A program made the translations under genes and the position numbers. A DNA stretch of 64,000 nucleotides from Bacillus sp. Marseille-P3661 (GTDB lineage Bacteria > Bacillota > Bacilli > Bacillales > Bacillaceae_J): contig NZ_LT965953.1 in the NCBI RefSeq assembly GCF_900240995.1, forward strand, positions 186,001 to 250,000, given 5' to 3'. Numbering within the stretch: the stretch's first letter is position 1; each line of letters starts with the position of its first letter. Positions 1 through 8,943 of the stretch are shown here, piece after piece. The notes below the pieces were generated by a model. That model saw only the letters and a program-made list of their open reading frames with translations. It made no database searches and had not been told where the DNA came from.

Positions 1-1737
1 GATCAAGCTAGCCGCAACTCTCAAGACGGTATTTCAATGATCCAAACAGCTGAGGGTGCACTTCAAGAAACTCAAAACATTCTACAACGTATGCGTGAGC
101 TTGCAACACAAGCAGCGAACGATACAAACGTAGAAGTTGACCGTAACGAGATTCAAAAAGAAATGAATCAGCTTACTTCTGAAATCAATCGTATTGGTAA
201 CACAACTGAATTCAACACTCAAAAGCTTATCAATGGTGATAGAGAGAATACTTATAGTAAAGAACTAGCTTCTACTAATATGGCAACTGGTGCATCGGTT
301 ACTGCTGGTGGAGTTACTACTTCTCTTGACGGAACAACATTAGAAGCTGGAAATTATGAAGTAGTTATTACAAAGACTAAAACAAATGAAGATACTACTG
401 CAGCGATGAAGACTGCTGCTGATATGAGTTATACAGTTGATGCTGATAGTACAGCGGGTCAGAATTTTGAAGGTGGAAAAATTTCAATTACGGATCCTAC
501 AAGTAGCTATTTGGCCGATACTGGTACTATTCAATTAGATTTTGATGGTACAAATCTACGAGTTCAAATCGGGGGCGGTACAGCTACAGACTCATCAGAT
601 GACACTATCACAGCAGACGAAAATGGAAACTTTGTATTTGATAATCACGGAGTATCATTTACACTGAAAAAAGATGGTTTAGTAACTGGAGATTCGATTA
701 CAGCAAATTTATCAACAGCTAACATTGGAGCAGGAGAAATTGGAACTGAACAATTAGGCTTTACTTCACATACAACAGCTGCTGGTGACACGCCGGCATC
801 ATTTGTTGGTGGGGAAGTGAATGTTTCAGCAGATGCATTAGCAGGTACATGGTCTGGTACCTATGATGGTGCAAACTTAACTCTTTCATTTACTGGTGAT
901 GACGGGGTTTCAACAGTCATGGACACGATTGCTTATGATGGAACAAGCACAACTACGTATGACAATCATGGAATCAGTTTCGAGTTCAGTGGTAATGATT
1001 CAACAGCTGCAGCCTTCTCATTTACTGTTGAAGACAAGTTTACGGTAAATGCAGAACTACGTAAAGATGGTGAAGCTGTTGCTGACGTAGATCTTGCAAC
1101 TGACTATAAAGGTGCAACATCAAATGCGATTACAGGTTCTCTAGACGGCTTAACTTTATCTCAAACTGGTGAATTGCAAGCTGGTACACATACATTTACA
1201 GTAGAAGAAAACTATAGTGAAAGTGGAGAAGACAATTCTCTTAACTTCCAAATTGGTGCCAACCAAAATCAAGCACTAAACTTAAGTATTTCTGATATGC
1301 GCGCGGATGCATTAGGTATTAGTGGCACATCTAACACACTAACATTCACTAATCGTGATGGTGATCCAGAAACTGTTAACCTAACATCATCAAAAGATGT
1401 AACTGACGGAACAAATGCTGCAGGTGTCGAGCGTGCATTAGATGTCTCTACTCATGAAAATGCATCAAAAGCTATCACTGTTATTAATAATGCAATTGAA
1501 AAAGTATCTGGAGAACGTTCTAAACTTGGAGCTAATCAAAACCGTTTAGAACATACTATTAGTAACTTAAACAATGCATCTGAAAATCTACAAGCTGCAG
1601 AATCACGTATTCGTGATGTTGATATGGCGCGTGAAGTTATGAAAATGACTAAGGATAATATCCTTGCTCAAGCTTCTCAAGCAATGCTTGCTCAAGCTAA
1701 CCAAAAGCCGCAATCAGTACTTCAACTATTAGGATAA
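1..1737 (+). CDS. hag: Flagellin, 5'-truncated by the window edge
   Basis: Structural subunit of the flagellar filament, exported through the flagellar type III apparatus. The reading frame is open from base 1, so the N-terminus lies outside the window. The first visible residues (about QASRNSQDGISMIQTAEGAL) are the conserved flagellin D0/D1 helix. The last 80 or so residues, containing LGANQNRLEHTI, ESRIRDVDMA and ending QSVLQLLG, are the conserved C-terminal D1/D0 helices. Between them lies a Thr/Ser/Gly/Asp-rich beta-type region of roughly 400 residues (from about base 240 to 1420), so this is a long flagellin with an elaborate surface domain, unlike the short ~300-residue Bacillus subtilis Hag. 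It is followed by a strong terminator, so it is probably monocistronic at its 3' end. A second flagellin paralogue elsewhere cannot be excluded. Confidence 0.96.
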   Translation, partial: DQASRNSQDGISMIQTAEGALQETQNILQRMRELATQAANDTNVEVDRNEIQKEMNQLTSEINRIGNTTEFNTQKLINGDRENTYSKELASTNMATGASVTAGGVTTSLDGTTLEAGNYEVVITKTKTNEDTTAAMKTAADMSYTVDADSTAGQNFEGGKISITDPTSSYLADTGTIQLDFDGTNLRVQIGGGTATDSSDDTITADENGNFVFDNHGVSFTLKKDGLVTGDSITANLSTANIGAGEIGTEQLGFTSHTTAAGDTPASFVGGEVNVSADALAGTWSGTYDGANLTLSFTGDDGVSTVMDTIAYDGTSTTTYDNHGISFEFSGNDSTAAAFSFTVEDKFTVNAELRKDGEAVADVDLATDYKGATSNAITGSLDGLTLSQTGELQAGTHTFTVEENYSESGEDNSLNFQIGANQNQALNLSISDMRADALGISGTSNTLTFTNRDGDPETVNLTSSKDVTDGTNAAGVERALDVSTHENASKAITVINNAIEKVSGERSKLGANQNRLEHTISNLNNASENLQAAESRIRDVDMAREVMKMTKDNILAQASQAMLAQANQKPQSVLQLLG

Positions 1738-1743
1738 TCATAA

Positions 1744-1782
1744 AAAGAGGGTCTCTAGTATTACTAGAGTCCTCTTTGTTAT
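1744..1782 (+). terminator. Rho-independent terminator of flagellin
   Basis: AAAGAGG and a CTCTAGTA/TACTAGAG stem with its complement CCTCTTT form a long hairpin seven bases after the flagellin stop. A T-rich stretch follows. Confidence 0.85.
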
Positions 1783-1843
1783 ACCTATTTTTTATTTATG
1801 TTATTACAGCAACTACATTAATAACATAAGATTCCTAAAATCC

Positions 1844-1859
1844 TTTAGTTTGAACTAAA
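1844..1859. promoter_or_regulatory. Palindrome TTTAGTT-TG-AACTAAA (copy 1)
   Basis: A perfect 7-bp inverted repeat with a TG centre, about 100 bases after the flagellin terminator. The identical 16-mer recurs at 5136-5151, where its right arm supplies the -35 of a sigma-D promoter. Here no GCCGATAT-like -10 follows at the right distance. It may be an operator or a relic of a duplicated promoter. Confidence 0.45.
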
Positions 1860-2033
1860 TTTATAAGATAATAAATATTACTTTAGTTATATCCACCTTA
1901 GGCAGTTTGTATTAAAAGATAATTAACAAAGACTGGAATATGGTTTGATATGGTTTGATAGTTATCTTAAATTTCCAAATTAATATAGTTAGATATAACT
2001 AGTCATCAAAATAATAAGATAGGAGGTTTAATT

Positions 2034-4937
2034 ATGAAAAAGTATTTTTCACTAGGTTTGTTTTTATTATTAGTAGTCCAAATATTTTTCACTTTAGAAA
2101 CTGCTCAAGGAGCTACTAATTCAATACCAGAAGTAATTGTAAGTTCACCAAATGATAATTTGATTCATCCAAAGAATCAAAACTTTATCATTACAGGTAA
2201 GGTTTGGGATGCAGAGGGAGAAGATCTTACTGTAAAAGCTACAATAAATAATATTACAAAAACTGTTAATTTAACTGATGTACCACAAACTGAACCTCTA
2301 AGTTCAAATTTCTCTTTATTATGGGCTTGGAGTGAATTAGCAGAAGGGATCTATGAAAATATTGAAATAGTGGTTTCTGATACTGTGGATGCATCGGCTA
2401 CCGAGTCATTGCCATACCAATTAGTTGTAGATAAAACTTTGCCACAAAAGCCAACTATTACAGCTAATAATGCATGGTTAAATCAAAGTTCAAGTGAAGT
2501 GACGATAACTGGAGGAACTGATTCAGGAGGTTCGGGTATAGCTAAAACAGAATATCAGTTAACCGGAGCAACTTCAACAGGTTGGATTACCTATAGTGGA
2601 CCATTTACAATTAGTAATGAAGGAACTACGAGTATACAATCTAGGACGACGGATAAGGCTGGTAATATAAGTACAACTGAATATAGTGTAGTAAGATTAG
2701 ATCGAACTAAGCCAACTGCCAATATACCTTCAGTAGTTGCTGATAGTGCGACTCAAATTACGGTTAATCCCAATGCAATGGATAATGTAAACGGAGCTGG
2801 ATTAAATGTTGGTGGTGCATATTTATATAATCGTGACGGGGAAGAATTGTCTGGATGGAGAACAGGTAGCTTAGTTGATGTAGGATTAGTTTCTAATACC
2901 CAGTATACTTATACATATAAAGCTCGTGATGCCTCGAATCCTGTTAATGAAAGTAATCCTTCTACCAGTATTCCTAGATATACAAAAGCTTTAGATGTTC
3001 TGGATGTACAAATAACTTATATTAGTACTGATTTAATGGATATTGTCTTAACTAACAACACCCCTTTTGGTGAGTTACCGGAACATCGAGTTGAAATTAA
3101 AGAAAAAGGTGCAGGAATAAATGGCCCCGTTGTCAGTGCCTCTGACTTTAGCGTAGAACTTGAACGCAGAATAGAGGGTTTAATTGCAAATACAGAATAT
3201 GAATTATGGGTTATTACTCGAAATGTAGAACAAGTAAAAAATACACCAGTTAAAATGATAGAGAGTATTCATACAAGAGCGTTGGAACCATCAATTAATG
3301 TAAACCACCGAGATACTCAGGAATTGAGTTTTGACATCAGGAATGGTTTACCACAGGGGAAATTACCAGAACATAGGATTGAAGTAAAACGACCAGGAGC
3401 TGGAGTGAATGGCGCTAATGAAGGAGTATCTGACTTTAGTTCTGTTACAGATGCTAGATTGATCACTGGTTTGACTGCTGGTACAGAGTATGAGGTATGG
3501 CTTATTACACGAAATGCAGATCATTTAGAAAATGTCTCTTTAAAAAAGATTAACAGTGTATATACAGCGCCAGCAAATCCTACCATTACACATATAACGT
3601 CTAACCCAGCCCAATTAAAAATTGAGTCTGGCGATAACAAACAATTAACTATTCAGGCTCATTGGTCAAATGAAGTTGTAGAGGATGTTACGAGTAAAGT
3701 AAAATATACCAGCTCAAATCCTTCAATCGTTCAAGTGGATAGTCAGGGTAAAGTTTCCGTATCTAATGATGCGGAATCTCAAAATGTATATATTACTGCA
3801 GAATATGAGGATAAAACTATTACAGTCCTAAAAAGTAAAATAGAGGTTTCGGTTATTCAACCCGTAATTGGACTTAATGTGACACCAAAAGAAAGTACTG
3901 TTGAACCAAACTCATCCATACAATTAAGAGTGACAGCGTTAATGGAAAACGGAGAACAAGAAGATGTAACATACAGGTCGACATATAGTATTGATCGTGC
4001 TTATAGAGCAATCGTAAGTGAACAAGGACTTATTACAATACCAGAAGGTGTAACTCCAGGAAACGTAACAGCTACTGTTCAATATGGAGGACAAATCCAA
4101 TATGTAAACTTAACAGTAACTGACCCACCGTCACCGGAAGTAGTTGATTTATATGCTGAGCCAGGGGATTTTGTTATAAAACCAGGTGAAACCCAACAAT
4201 TACTTACAGTAGCTACATGGAACAGTGGTGTGATAGGCAACGTAACTAATGAGGCAAGTTATAGTATAGATCGAGCATACCGTGCATCAGTTAATGAAAC
4301 GGGGCTAATTAGTGTTCCATCAGATGCTGCATCAGGAGTAGCGACAGTTACTGTGAGTTATGGTGGTAAGACATATGATGTAACGTTTACAGTTGAAGAG
4401 CCTACTGTTACAAGTCTAACTTTAAATTCAACATCAGTTACATTAAAACCAGGAGAAAGTCATCAACTATTTGTAAAGGCCAACTGGAGTGATGGCCGCC
4501 AAGAAACGGTAACATCAAAAGTTGACTATAAATCATACAGAACATACCGAGCAACTGTTGATCAAAATGGGAAAATTACTGTTCCTAGCAATGCAACTCC
4601 AGGAACTGCTAATTTAATGGTGAGTTATGGCGGCCAAATAAAATATGTAATTGTAACAATTCCAAAGCCACCAAGTATAACTGGACTTAAACTAGATAGT
4701 AAATATCTTACGTTAAGAAAAGGTGAGAAACATCAACTTACTGTAAAAGCCATTTGGAGTGATGGAAGGGAAGAAATTGTCACAATGCAATCAGGTTATA
4801 GTGTAAATCGATCATATAGAGCGACTGTAACGAACTATGGTATGATCAGTATTCCCACTACAGCTTCAAGTGGGTCTGCAACGGTATCAGTAAATTATCA
4901 AGGCTATACAGCAACTGTAAATATTACCGTTTCTTAA
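2034..4937 (+). CDS. Secreted multi-domain Ig-like (BIG2) repeat protein
   Basis: A 967-residue protein with an N-terminal signal peptide (Lys-Lys, then a hydrophobic run, likely cleavage near AQGA around residue 27). No LPXTG sorting signal, SLH domain or C-terminal membrane segment is visible, so it is probably released or held non-covalently. Residues ~110-240 look like bacterial Ig-like modules (DKTLPQKP and LDRTKPTA linkers). Residues ~330-520 hold two related FnIII-like modules that repeat EHR(V/I)E(I/V)K, ITRN and an NTEYELW-type motif. From ~525 onward are BIG2 domains, the last four spaced about 90 residues apart with a repeated (S/D)RAYRA-type motif near residues 651, 742, 832 and 922. 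A good SD (AGGAGG) precedes the ATG. Lying between flagellin and fliS, a role at the flagellum or in surface adhesion is possible but only inferred from position. Confidence 0.85.
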   Translation: MKKYFSLGLFLLLVVQIFFTLETAQGATNSIPEVIVSSPNDNLIHPKNQNFIITGKVWDAEGEDLTVKATINNITKTVNLTDVPQTEPLSSNFSLLWAWSELAEGIYENIEIVVSDTVDASATESLPYQLVVDKTLPQKPTITANNAWLNQSSSEVTITGGTDSGGSGIAKTEYQLTGATSTGWITYSGPFTISNEGTTSIQSRTTDKAGNISTTEYSVVRLDRTKPTANIPSVVADSATQITVNPNAMDNVNGAGLNVGGAYLYNRDGEELSGWRTGSLVDVGLVSNTQYTYTYKARDASNPVNESNPSTSIPRYTKALDVLDVQITYISTDLMDIVLTNNTPFGELPEHRVEIKEKGAGINGPVVSASDFSVELERRIEGLIANTEYELWVITRNVEQVKNTPVKMIESIHTRALEPSINVNHRDTQELSFDIRNGLPQGKLPEHRIEVKRPGAGVNGANEGVSDFSSVTDARLITGLTAGTEYEVWLITRNADHLENVSLKKINSVYTAPANPTITHITSNPAQLKIESGDNKQLTIQAHWSNEVVEDVTSKVKYTSSNPSIVQVDSQGKVSVSNDAESQNVYITAEYEDKTITVLKSKIEVSVIQPVIGLNVTPKESTVEPNSSIQLRVTALMENGEQEDVTYRSTYSIDRAYRAIVSEQGLITIPEGVTPGNVTATVQYGGQIQYVNLTVTDPPSPEVVDLYAEPGDFVIKPGETQQLLTVATWNSGVIGNVTNEASYSIDRAYRASVNETGLISVPSDAASGVATVTVSYGGKTYDVTFTVEEPTVTSLTLNSTSVTLKPGESHQLFVKANWSDGRQETVTSKVDYKSYRTYRATVDQNGKITVPSNATPGTANLMVSYGGQIKYVIVTIPKPPSITGLKLDSKYLTLRKGEKHQLTVKAIWSDGREEIVTMQSGYSVNRSYRATVTNYGMISIPTTASSGSATVSVNYQGYTATVNITVS

Positions 4938-4962
4938 TATCTAATATGTAATTCTGCTTTAT

Positions 4963-4992
4963 AGGAGACCTTAATTTTTAGGGTCTCCTTTT
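4963..4992 (+). terminator. Rho-independent terminator
   Basis: AGGAGACC pairs with GGTCTCCT across an 11-base loop and is followed by TTTT. It lies 25 bases after the Ig-like repeat gene. Confidence 0.85.
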
Positions 4993-5135
4993 GTGAGGAA
5001 AATTAAAAGGAAATGATATGTTAGCGTCTATAACTAGCAACTTAGTAAATAAGTTCTGTGTAGAAAATACATACTAATGTTGGTATAACTTTAAATATGT
5101 AAAAAATAACTTTTCTATACTAACAACTATTAAAA

Positions 5136-5174
5136 TTTAGTTTGAACTAAATGTTCAAAAACATTAACCGATAT
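5136..5174 (+). promoter_or_regulatory. Sigma-D (flagellar) promoter for fliS, overlapping a palindrome
   Basis: TAAA (5148-5151), a 15-base spacer and ACCGATAT (5167-5174) match the Bacillus sigma-D consensus TAAA-N15-GCCGATAT almost perfectly, 44 bases before the fliS ATG. The -35 forms the right arm of the palindrome TTTAGTT-TG-AACTAAA (5136-5151), which also occurs at 1844-1859. Confidence 0.8.
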
Positions 5175-5217
5175 AAATAGTGGAGTGGAATAAAATGAAT
5201 AATAAGGTGGAATAAAA

Positions 5218-5619
5218 ATGGCAACTCGTAATCCTTATGCTAATTATAAACAAACTTCAGTTACAACAGCTTCCCCAGGTGAATTAACACTTATGTTATA
5301 TAATGGTTGCTTGAAAAATATTACTCTAGCAAAAAAGGCAATTGGCCAAAATGACATTACTGCCCGAAATTTGAATAGTATGAAGGCGCAGGCGATCATT
5401 AAAGAATTAATGATTACTTTAAAAACCGATAATGAAATAGGAACCAACTTGCTACGTATGTATGATTATTTATTAAATCGCTTAATTGCAGCTAATATTC
5501 AGAACGACCCACAAATATTAGATGAAGTTGAAGGATTTGTAAAAGAATTACGTGATACTTGGAAAGAGGTAATGGTATTAGATGTAAAACAACGTTACGG
5601 TCAATCAAAACAAGTTTAA
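5218..5619 (+). CDS. fliS: Flagellar export chaperone FliS
   Basis: A 133-residue, all-helical cytosolic chaperone that binds the C-terminal helix of flagellin, preventing premature polymerisation and delivering it to the export gate. The sequence begins with the family hallmark NPYANYKQTSV followed by ASPGELTLMLYNG, and the length matches the family. An SD (AAGGTGG) lies 6 bases before the ATG. It is the first gene of a run fliS-flaG-fliD-fliT-like, driven by the sigma-D promoter just upstream. In B. subtilis the order is flaG(yvyC)-fliD-fliS-fliT, so fliS has moved to the front here. Confidence 0.96.
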   Translation: MATRNPYANYKQTSVTTASPGELTLMLYNGCLKNITLAKKAIGQNDITARNLNSMKAQAIIKELMITLKTDNEIGTNLLRMYDYLLNRLIAANIQNDPQILDEVEGFVKELRDTWKEVMVLDVKQRYGQSKQV

Positions 5620-5646
5620 TTCTGTAAAACATATTTAAAATGGATA

Positions 5647-5671
5647 TAAAGTAATTTTCCTTTGCTGATAT
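5647..5671 (+). promoter_or_regulatory. Possible second sigma-D promoter before flaG
   Basis: TAAA (5647-5650), a 13-base spacer and GCTGATAT (5664-5671). The -10 is a good match but the spacing is short against the usual 15. If real, transcription would begin downstream of the ATG at about 5670, supporting the later flaG start. Confidence 0.35.
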
Positions 5672-5708
5672 GTTTTTAGTTAAAGAGTTAAATGTCGAAA
5701 GGGGAAGA

Positions 5709-6098
5709 ATGGAAATGGAGATTAATCTACCAACTTCTAAAAGCATTCCTTTGTTAGAAAATTCATCCCAAGATCAGAAAGTATTTAATAGTAAACCGCA
5801 ACTTAAATTCGACATCGTAGATCAAAACGTTAAAAATGAAAAAACGGAAGACCAACAAAGCAATAAACTAGCTACTACAGAAACTGTACAAAAAAAGATA
5901 GATTCAATGAATAAGTTGTTTGAGATAAATAATACTTCAATGAAATTTAATTTACATGAAGAAACAGACAGATATTATGTTCAAATTAGAGACCAAAACA
6001 CGCAAAAAGTAATAAAAGAGATTCCTACAAAAGATTTTTTGGATTTAATTGGTAGGGTTATGGATTATGTTGGTCTTTTATTTGATAAAAAGATATAA
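5709..6098 (+). CDS. flaG: FlaG-family flagellar protein
   Basis: About 129 residues from the ATG at 5709, preceded by GAAAGGGG; the ATG at 5715 is equally possible. The frame is open further upstream to 5670, but that start lacks an SD and would overlap a promoter-like site. The N-terminal half is polar and low in complexity. The C-terminal half (LHEETDRYYVQIRDQ, KVIKEIPTKDFLDLIGRVMDYVGLLFDKKI) is the FlaG/YvyC domain, including the typical VIKEIP motif. Members affect filament length; the exact biochemical role is unsettled. It lies between fliS and fliD, the usual neighbourhood. Confidence 0.9.
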   Translation: MEMEINLPTSKSIPLLENSSQDQKVFNSKPQLKFDIVDQNVKNEKTEDQQSNKLATTETVQKKIDSMNKLFEINNTSMKFNLHEETDRYYVQIRDQNTQKVIKEIPTKDFLDLIGRVMDYVGLLFDKKI

Positions 6099-6141
6099 GT
6101 AGATGAAGAAAACAAAATAACATTGGAAGGGGGAAAGATTG

Positions 6142-8325
6142 ATGGCGGATATGAGAATCAGCGGTCTAGCCTCTGGGATGGATACGCAACAAATTATTTC
6201 GGATTTAATGCGCGCAGAGAGAATTCCGCTTGATAAAACAAAACAAAAGAAACAACTTCTTCAATGGAAGCGGGATGCATATCGCGAGATGAATACCCTT
6301 ATGTCCAAACTAAGGGATGAGACTCTAAATTTACGTTTACAGTCAACATTTTTATCTAAAAAGACAGCATCTACTTCTGAGGAAAAACTAACAGCAACGG
6401 CCTCGCCACGTGCTGGCAATGTTTCCTATCAAATATCCAACGCGACGTTAGCAACGGCTGCATATAATTCAAGTAAGTTAGTTGATATTGATGGAAATGG
6501 TCTTATTAACGGAAATGAGAAAATCAGTAATACCACTACTGGCAAACTAAATCAATCTAAAAAGCTGTGGGAAGTATTTAGGGATGGAGACTTTACTAAT
6601 AATTTTACTTGGGATACAAAGGTAACAGATACGGTGAATGTATTCCAAGAGGGGAAGAACTTTCATTTATCTCGTCAAAATATAAAAACTGATTCTTTAA
6701 GTTCTGGTATTGATCTGAATGGTGGAGAATCCGACAAGATCAAAGTAACTTCAGCAGATGGTAATTCGGTAAAGGATTATGCAGTGGTTTATGATGCAAC
6801 AGTTAGGTTAACTACTGATCAAGTTTATGTCAATAAAGAAACTGGACAAATGACTTTTGGTGAAAATCTTTCAAAAGACAGTAAAATTGAAGTGAACTAC
6901 AGCTCTTATAAAGAGGACTTGATATCTGTTTCAAGTTCAAACGAAGGTAAGGTCTTTCAGTTATCTACTCCCGGTTTAATTATAGATAATAACAATTTCG
7001 CTGATATTAAAGATAATCAAGCCATCATAAAAACAACAAGAACTATTGATGGTGAGTCAGTAACTGAGGAAACAATATATACACAAGTTAATAATAAGAA
7101 TCTATTGATTGAAGGCCAAAATACATTCTTTGTAGATGAAAATGGTGAATTAACATTTAGTAACAATATTAGTAAAGATAGTTCAATTTCATTGAACTAT
7201 ACACATAAAGTTGTTAATACTGCAATATCAACATTTAATGAAGATGGTAAGGAGATGAAACAATCCTTTTCGTTTGATGGATCTGAATCATTAAATGACT
7301 TTTTCTATAAAATCAACACTTCTATGATCGGTGTAAATGTTTATTATGATGAATTTACAGATGTACTGTCAGTTTCTCGTAAAGAAACTGGGAATTTTAA
7401 TAATGATTTAAATAAAATCGGTGGGAAAGAGATGGGCTTTTATGGAGACTTTTTTACTGATGCATTTAAAATTGATACAATAAATGAAGATGGTGGCACA
7501 AATGCTGAGTTTGAGATTAATGGTTTAAAGACTTTTCGTCACTCTAATACGTTTACAATTAACGATTTTACTTTCACGCTTAAAGAGAATATCGGAACTA
7601 CTCCAGTTACAGTAACTTCGAAGAATGATACCGATAAGGTTTTTGAAAGTATAAAAAGCTTTGTTGAATTATATAATGAGACAATTGCTAAAATATCTGA
7701 GAAATTAAAGGAAGAAAAGCATCGTGATTATTTGCCACTTACTGATGAACAAAAGGAGTCCCTTTCTGAGAAAGAAATTGAAAAATGGGAAAATCTCGCA
7801 AAAAGTGGTTCTATTCGAAACGACCCTATCTTAAGATCAGTACTAAACCAAATGCGTATTGATTTTTATTCAACCGTAGGCAACAATACAGGTGAATACA
7901 GCCAACTTAGTAACATTGGAATTACAACCTCTAATAATTACTTGGATGGTGGTAAACTTGTTATTAATGAGGACAAGTTAAAAAAAGCGATAGAGACTGA
8001 CCCTGAATCAGTATTTAATTTATTTGGTGCTGACGGAGATACTTATAATGAAAAAGGGATCTCCCGCCGTTTACGTGATACATTGACATCTACCATAGAA
8101 AGAATTACAAGTACTGCTGGTAATGAAATGAGGACAAATAGCCAATTTGCAATTGGTCGTGAGTTGACTGAAATTGAAGACCGTATAAATAACTTCGATC
8201 GAATCCTTAAACAAAAAGAAGATCGTTACTGGAAACAATATACTGCGATGGAAAGGGCAATGCAGCAATCAAATGAACAGATGAATTATTTAATGCAGCA
8301 GTTAGGAGCATGGTCTGCACAGTAA
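6142..8325 (+). CDS. fliD: Flagellar filament cap protein FliD (enlarged)
   Basis: The cap (HAP2) at the filament tip, which helps flagellin subunits to fold and insert. The N-terminus (MRISGLASGMDTQQIISDLM, then a long heptad helix) is the FliD_N domain. The C-terminus (LSNIGITT, LVINEDKLKKAIETDPESVFNLFG, then coiled coil to the end) is FliD_C. At 727 residues it is well over 200 residues longer than B. subtilis FliD (~500). The extra sequence is a beta-rich variable part (~residues 110-430) with repeated VNKETGQMTFGENLSKDSKIEVNYS-type units, seen again as VDENGELTFSNNISKDSSISLNY. ATG 6142 is preferred over the TTG at 6139; a GGAAGGGGG SD lies just upstream. Confidence 0.95.
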   Translation: MADMRISGLASGMDTQQIISDLMRAERIPLDKTKQKKQLLQWKRDAYREMNTLMSKLRDETLNLRLQSTFLSKKTASTSEEKLTATASPRAGNVSYQISNATLATAAYNSSKLVDIDGNGLINGNEKISNTTTGKLNQSKKLWEVFRDGDFTNNFTWDTKVTDTVNVFQEGKNFHLSRQNIKTDSLSSGIDLNGGESDKIKVTSADGNSVKDYAVVYDATVRLTTDQVYVNKETGQMTFGENLSKDSKIEVNYSSYKEDLISVSSSNEGKVFQLSTPGLIIDNNNFADIKDNQAIIKTTRTIDGESVTEETIYTQVNNKNLLIEGQNTFFVDENGELTFSNNISKDSSISLNYTHKVVNTAISTFNEDGKEMKQSFSFDGSESLNDFFYKINTSMIGVNVYYDEFTDVLSVSRKETGNFNNDLNKIGGKEMGFYGDFFTDAFKIDTINEDGGTNAEFEINGLKTFRHSNTFTINDFTFTLKENIGTTPVTVTSKNDTDKVFESIKSFVELYNETIAKISEKLKEEKHRDYLPLTDEQKESLSEKEIEKWENLAKSGSIRNDPILRSVLNQMRIDFYSTVGNNTGEYSQLSNIGITTSNNYLDGGKLVINEDKLKKAIETDPESVFNLFGADGDTYNEKGISRRLRDTLTSTIERITSTAGNEMRTNSQFAIGRELTEIEDRINNFDRILKQKEDRYWKQYTAMERAMQQSNEQMNYLMQQLGAWSAQ

Positions 8326-8328
8326 AAG

Positions 8329-8351
8329 GTGAAGTGAAGTGAAGTGAAGTG
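8329..8351 (+). repeat. GTGAA pentanucleotide repeat across a start codon
   Basis: Four perfect GTGAA units plus a final GTG run from four bases after the fliD stop to the GTG start of the next gene. The tract supplies the SD-like sequence and several possible GTG starts in different frames. Confidence 0.85.
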
Positions 8352-8702
8352 GACATTTTAGTAGAACTATTAAAGATAAATGTAGAATTTTATGAATTCT
8401 TGAACAAGGGTTTTCCAGAGGATGAGAATAGAGATGAACAAATTGATAAGATATTTACTTTTTTGAATAAAAGGAGCCAGGTTCTACCAAAGCTAACACA
8501 GCCTATTACCGAAGATGAACAGCGATTAGTTGCAACAATACTTGATTATCATAATAAGATTGAGGAAATATTAAATAAGAACAAGATGCTACTTAAAAAA
8601 GAAATTATAGTTCTAAACCAGAAAAAAGTTCAATCTAAAGGTTATAATAACCCATATGAATTATATCCAACCGATGGCGTATTTCTTGATAAGAGAAAAT
8701 AG
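8349..8702 (+). CDS. FliT-like flagellar protein (putative)
   Basis: A 117-residue, highly charged, helix-rich protein, starting at GTG within a GTGAA repeat tract that also acts as its SD. It lies 23 bases after fliD, where B. subtilis and relatives have fliT, the small chaperone for FliD. Size and predicted helical content fit FliT (VELLKINVEFYEFL, then long helices); the C-terminal tail NPYELYPTDGVFLDKRK is distinctive. Sequence identity to FliT is not obvious by eye, so the call rests mainly on position, size and composition. Confidence 0.6.
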   Translation: MDILVELLKINVEFYEFLNKGFPEDENRDEQIDKIFTFLNKRSQVLPKLTQPITEDEQRLVATILDYHNKIEEILNKNKMLLKKEIIVLNQKKVQSKGYNNPYELYPTDGVFLDKRK

Positions 8703-8840
8703 AAATTTAATACTTGTTTTGATCAGAGTATATTGGGATGTTAATTTTAGACAATAGAACTCACTTTCCACTAAGTTACTATTTTTGGTATATTTAGATT
8801 AAGAATTGAAAGTCTTATAAAATCTAAACTTCCTATACAA

Positions 8841-8880
8841 ATAAAAAGTACATCAATTGTATATGAACAATTGATGTACG
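8841..8880 (-). terminator. Terminator of the minus-strand 43-residue peptide gene
   Basis: A perfect 12-bp inverted repeat (8848-8859 with 8868-8879, 8-base loop). On the minus strand it is followed directly by a run of T, 64 bases after the stop of the peptide gene at 8944. Confidence 0.75.
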
Positions 8881-8943
8881 CAACTATATTATTAGATTTT
8901 AATATCTAGAAATTGTGAGTAAGGTGAGGGTTGTTGTAGCTCT

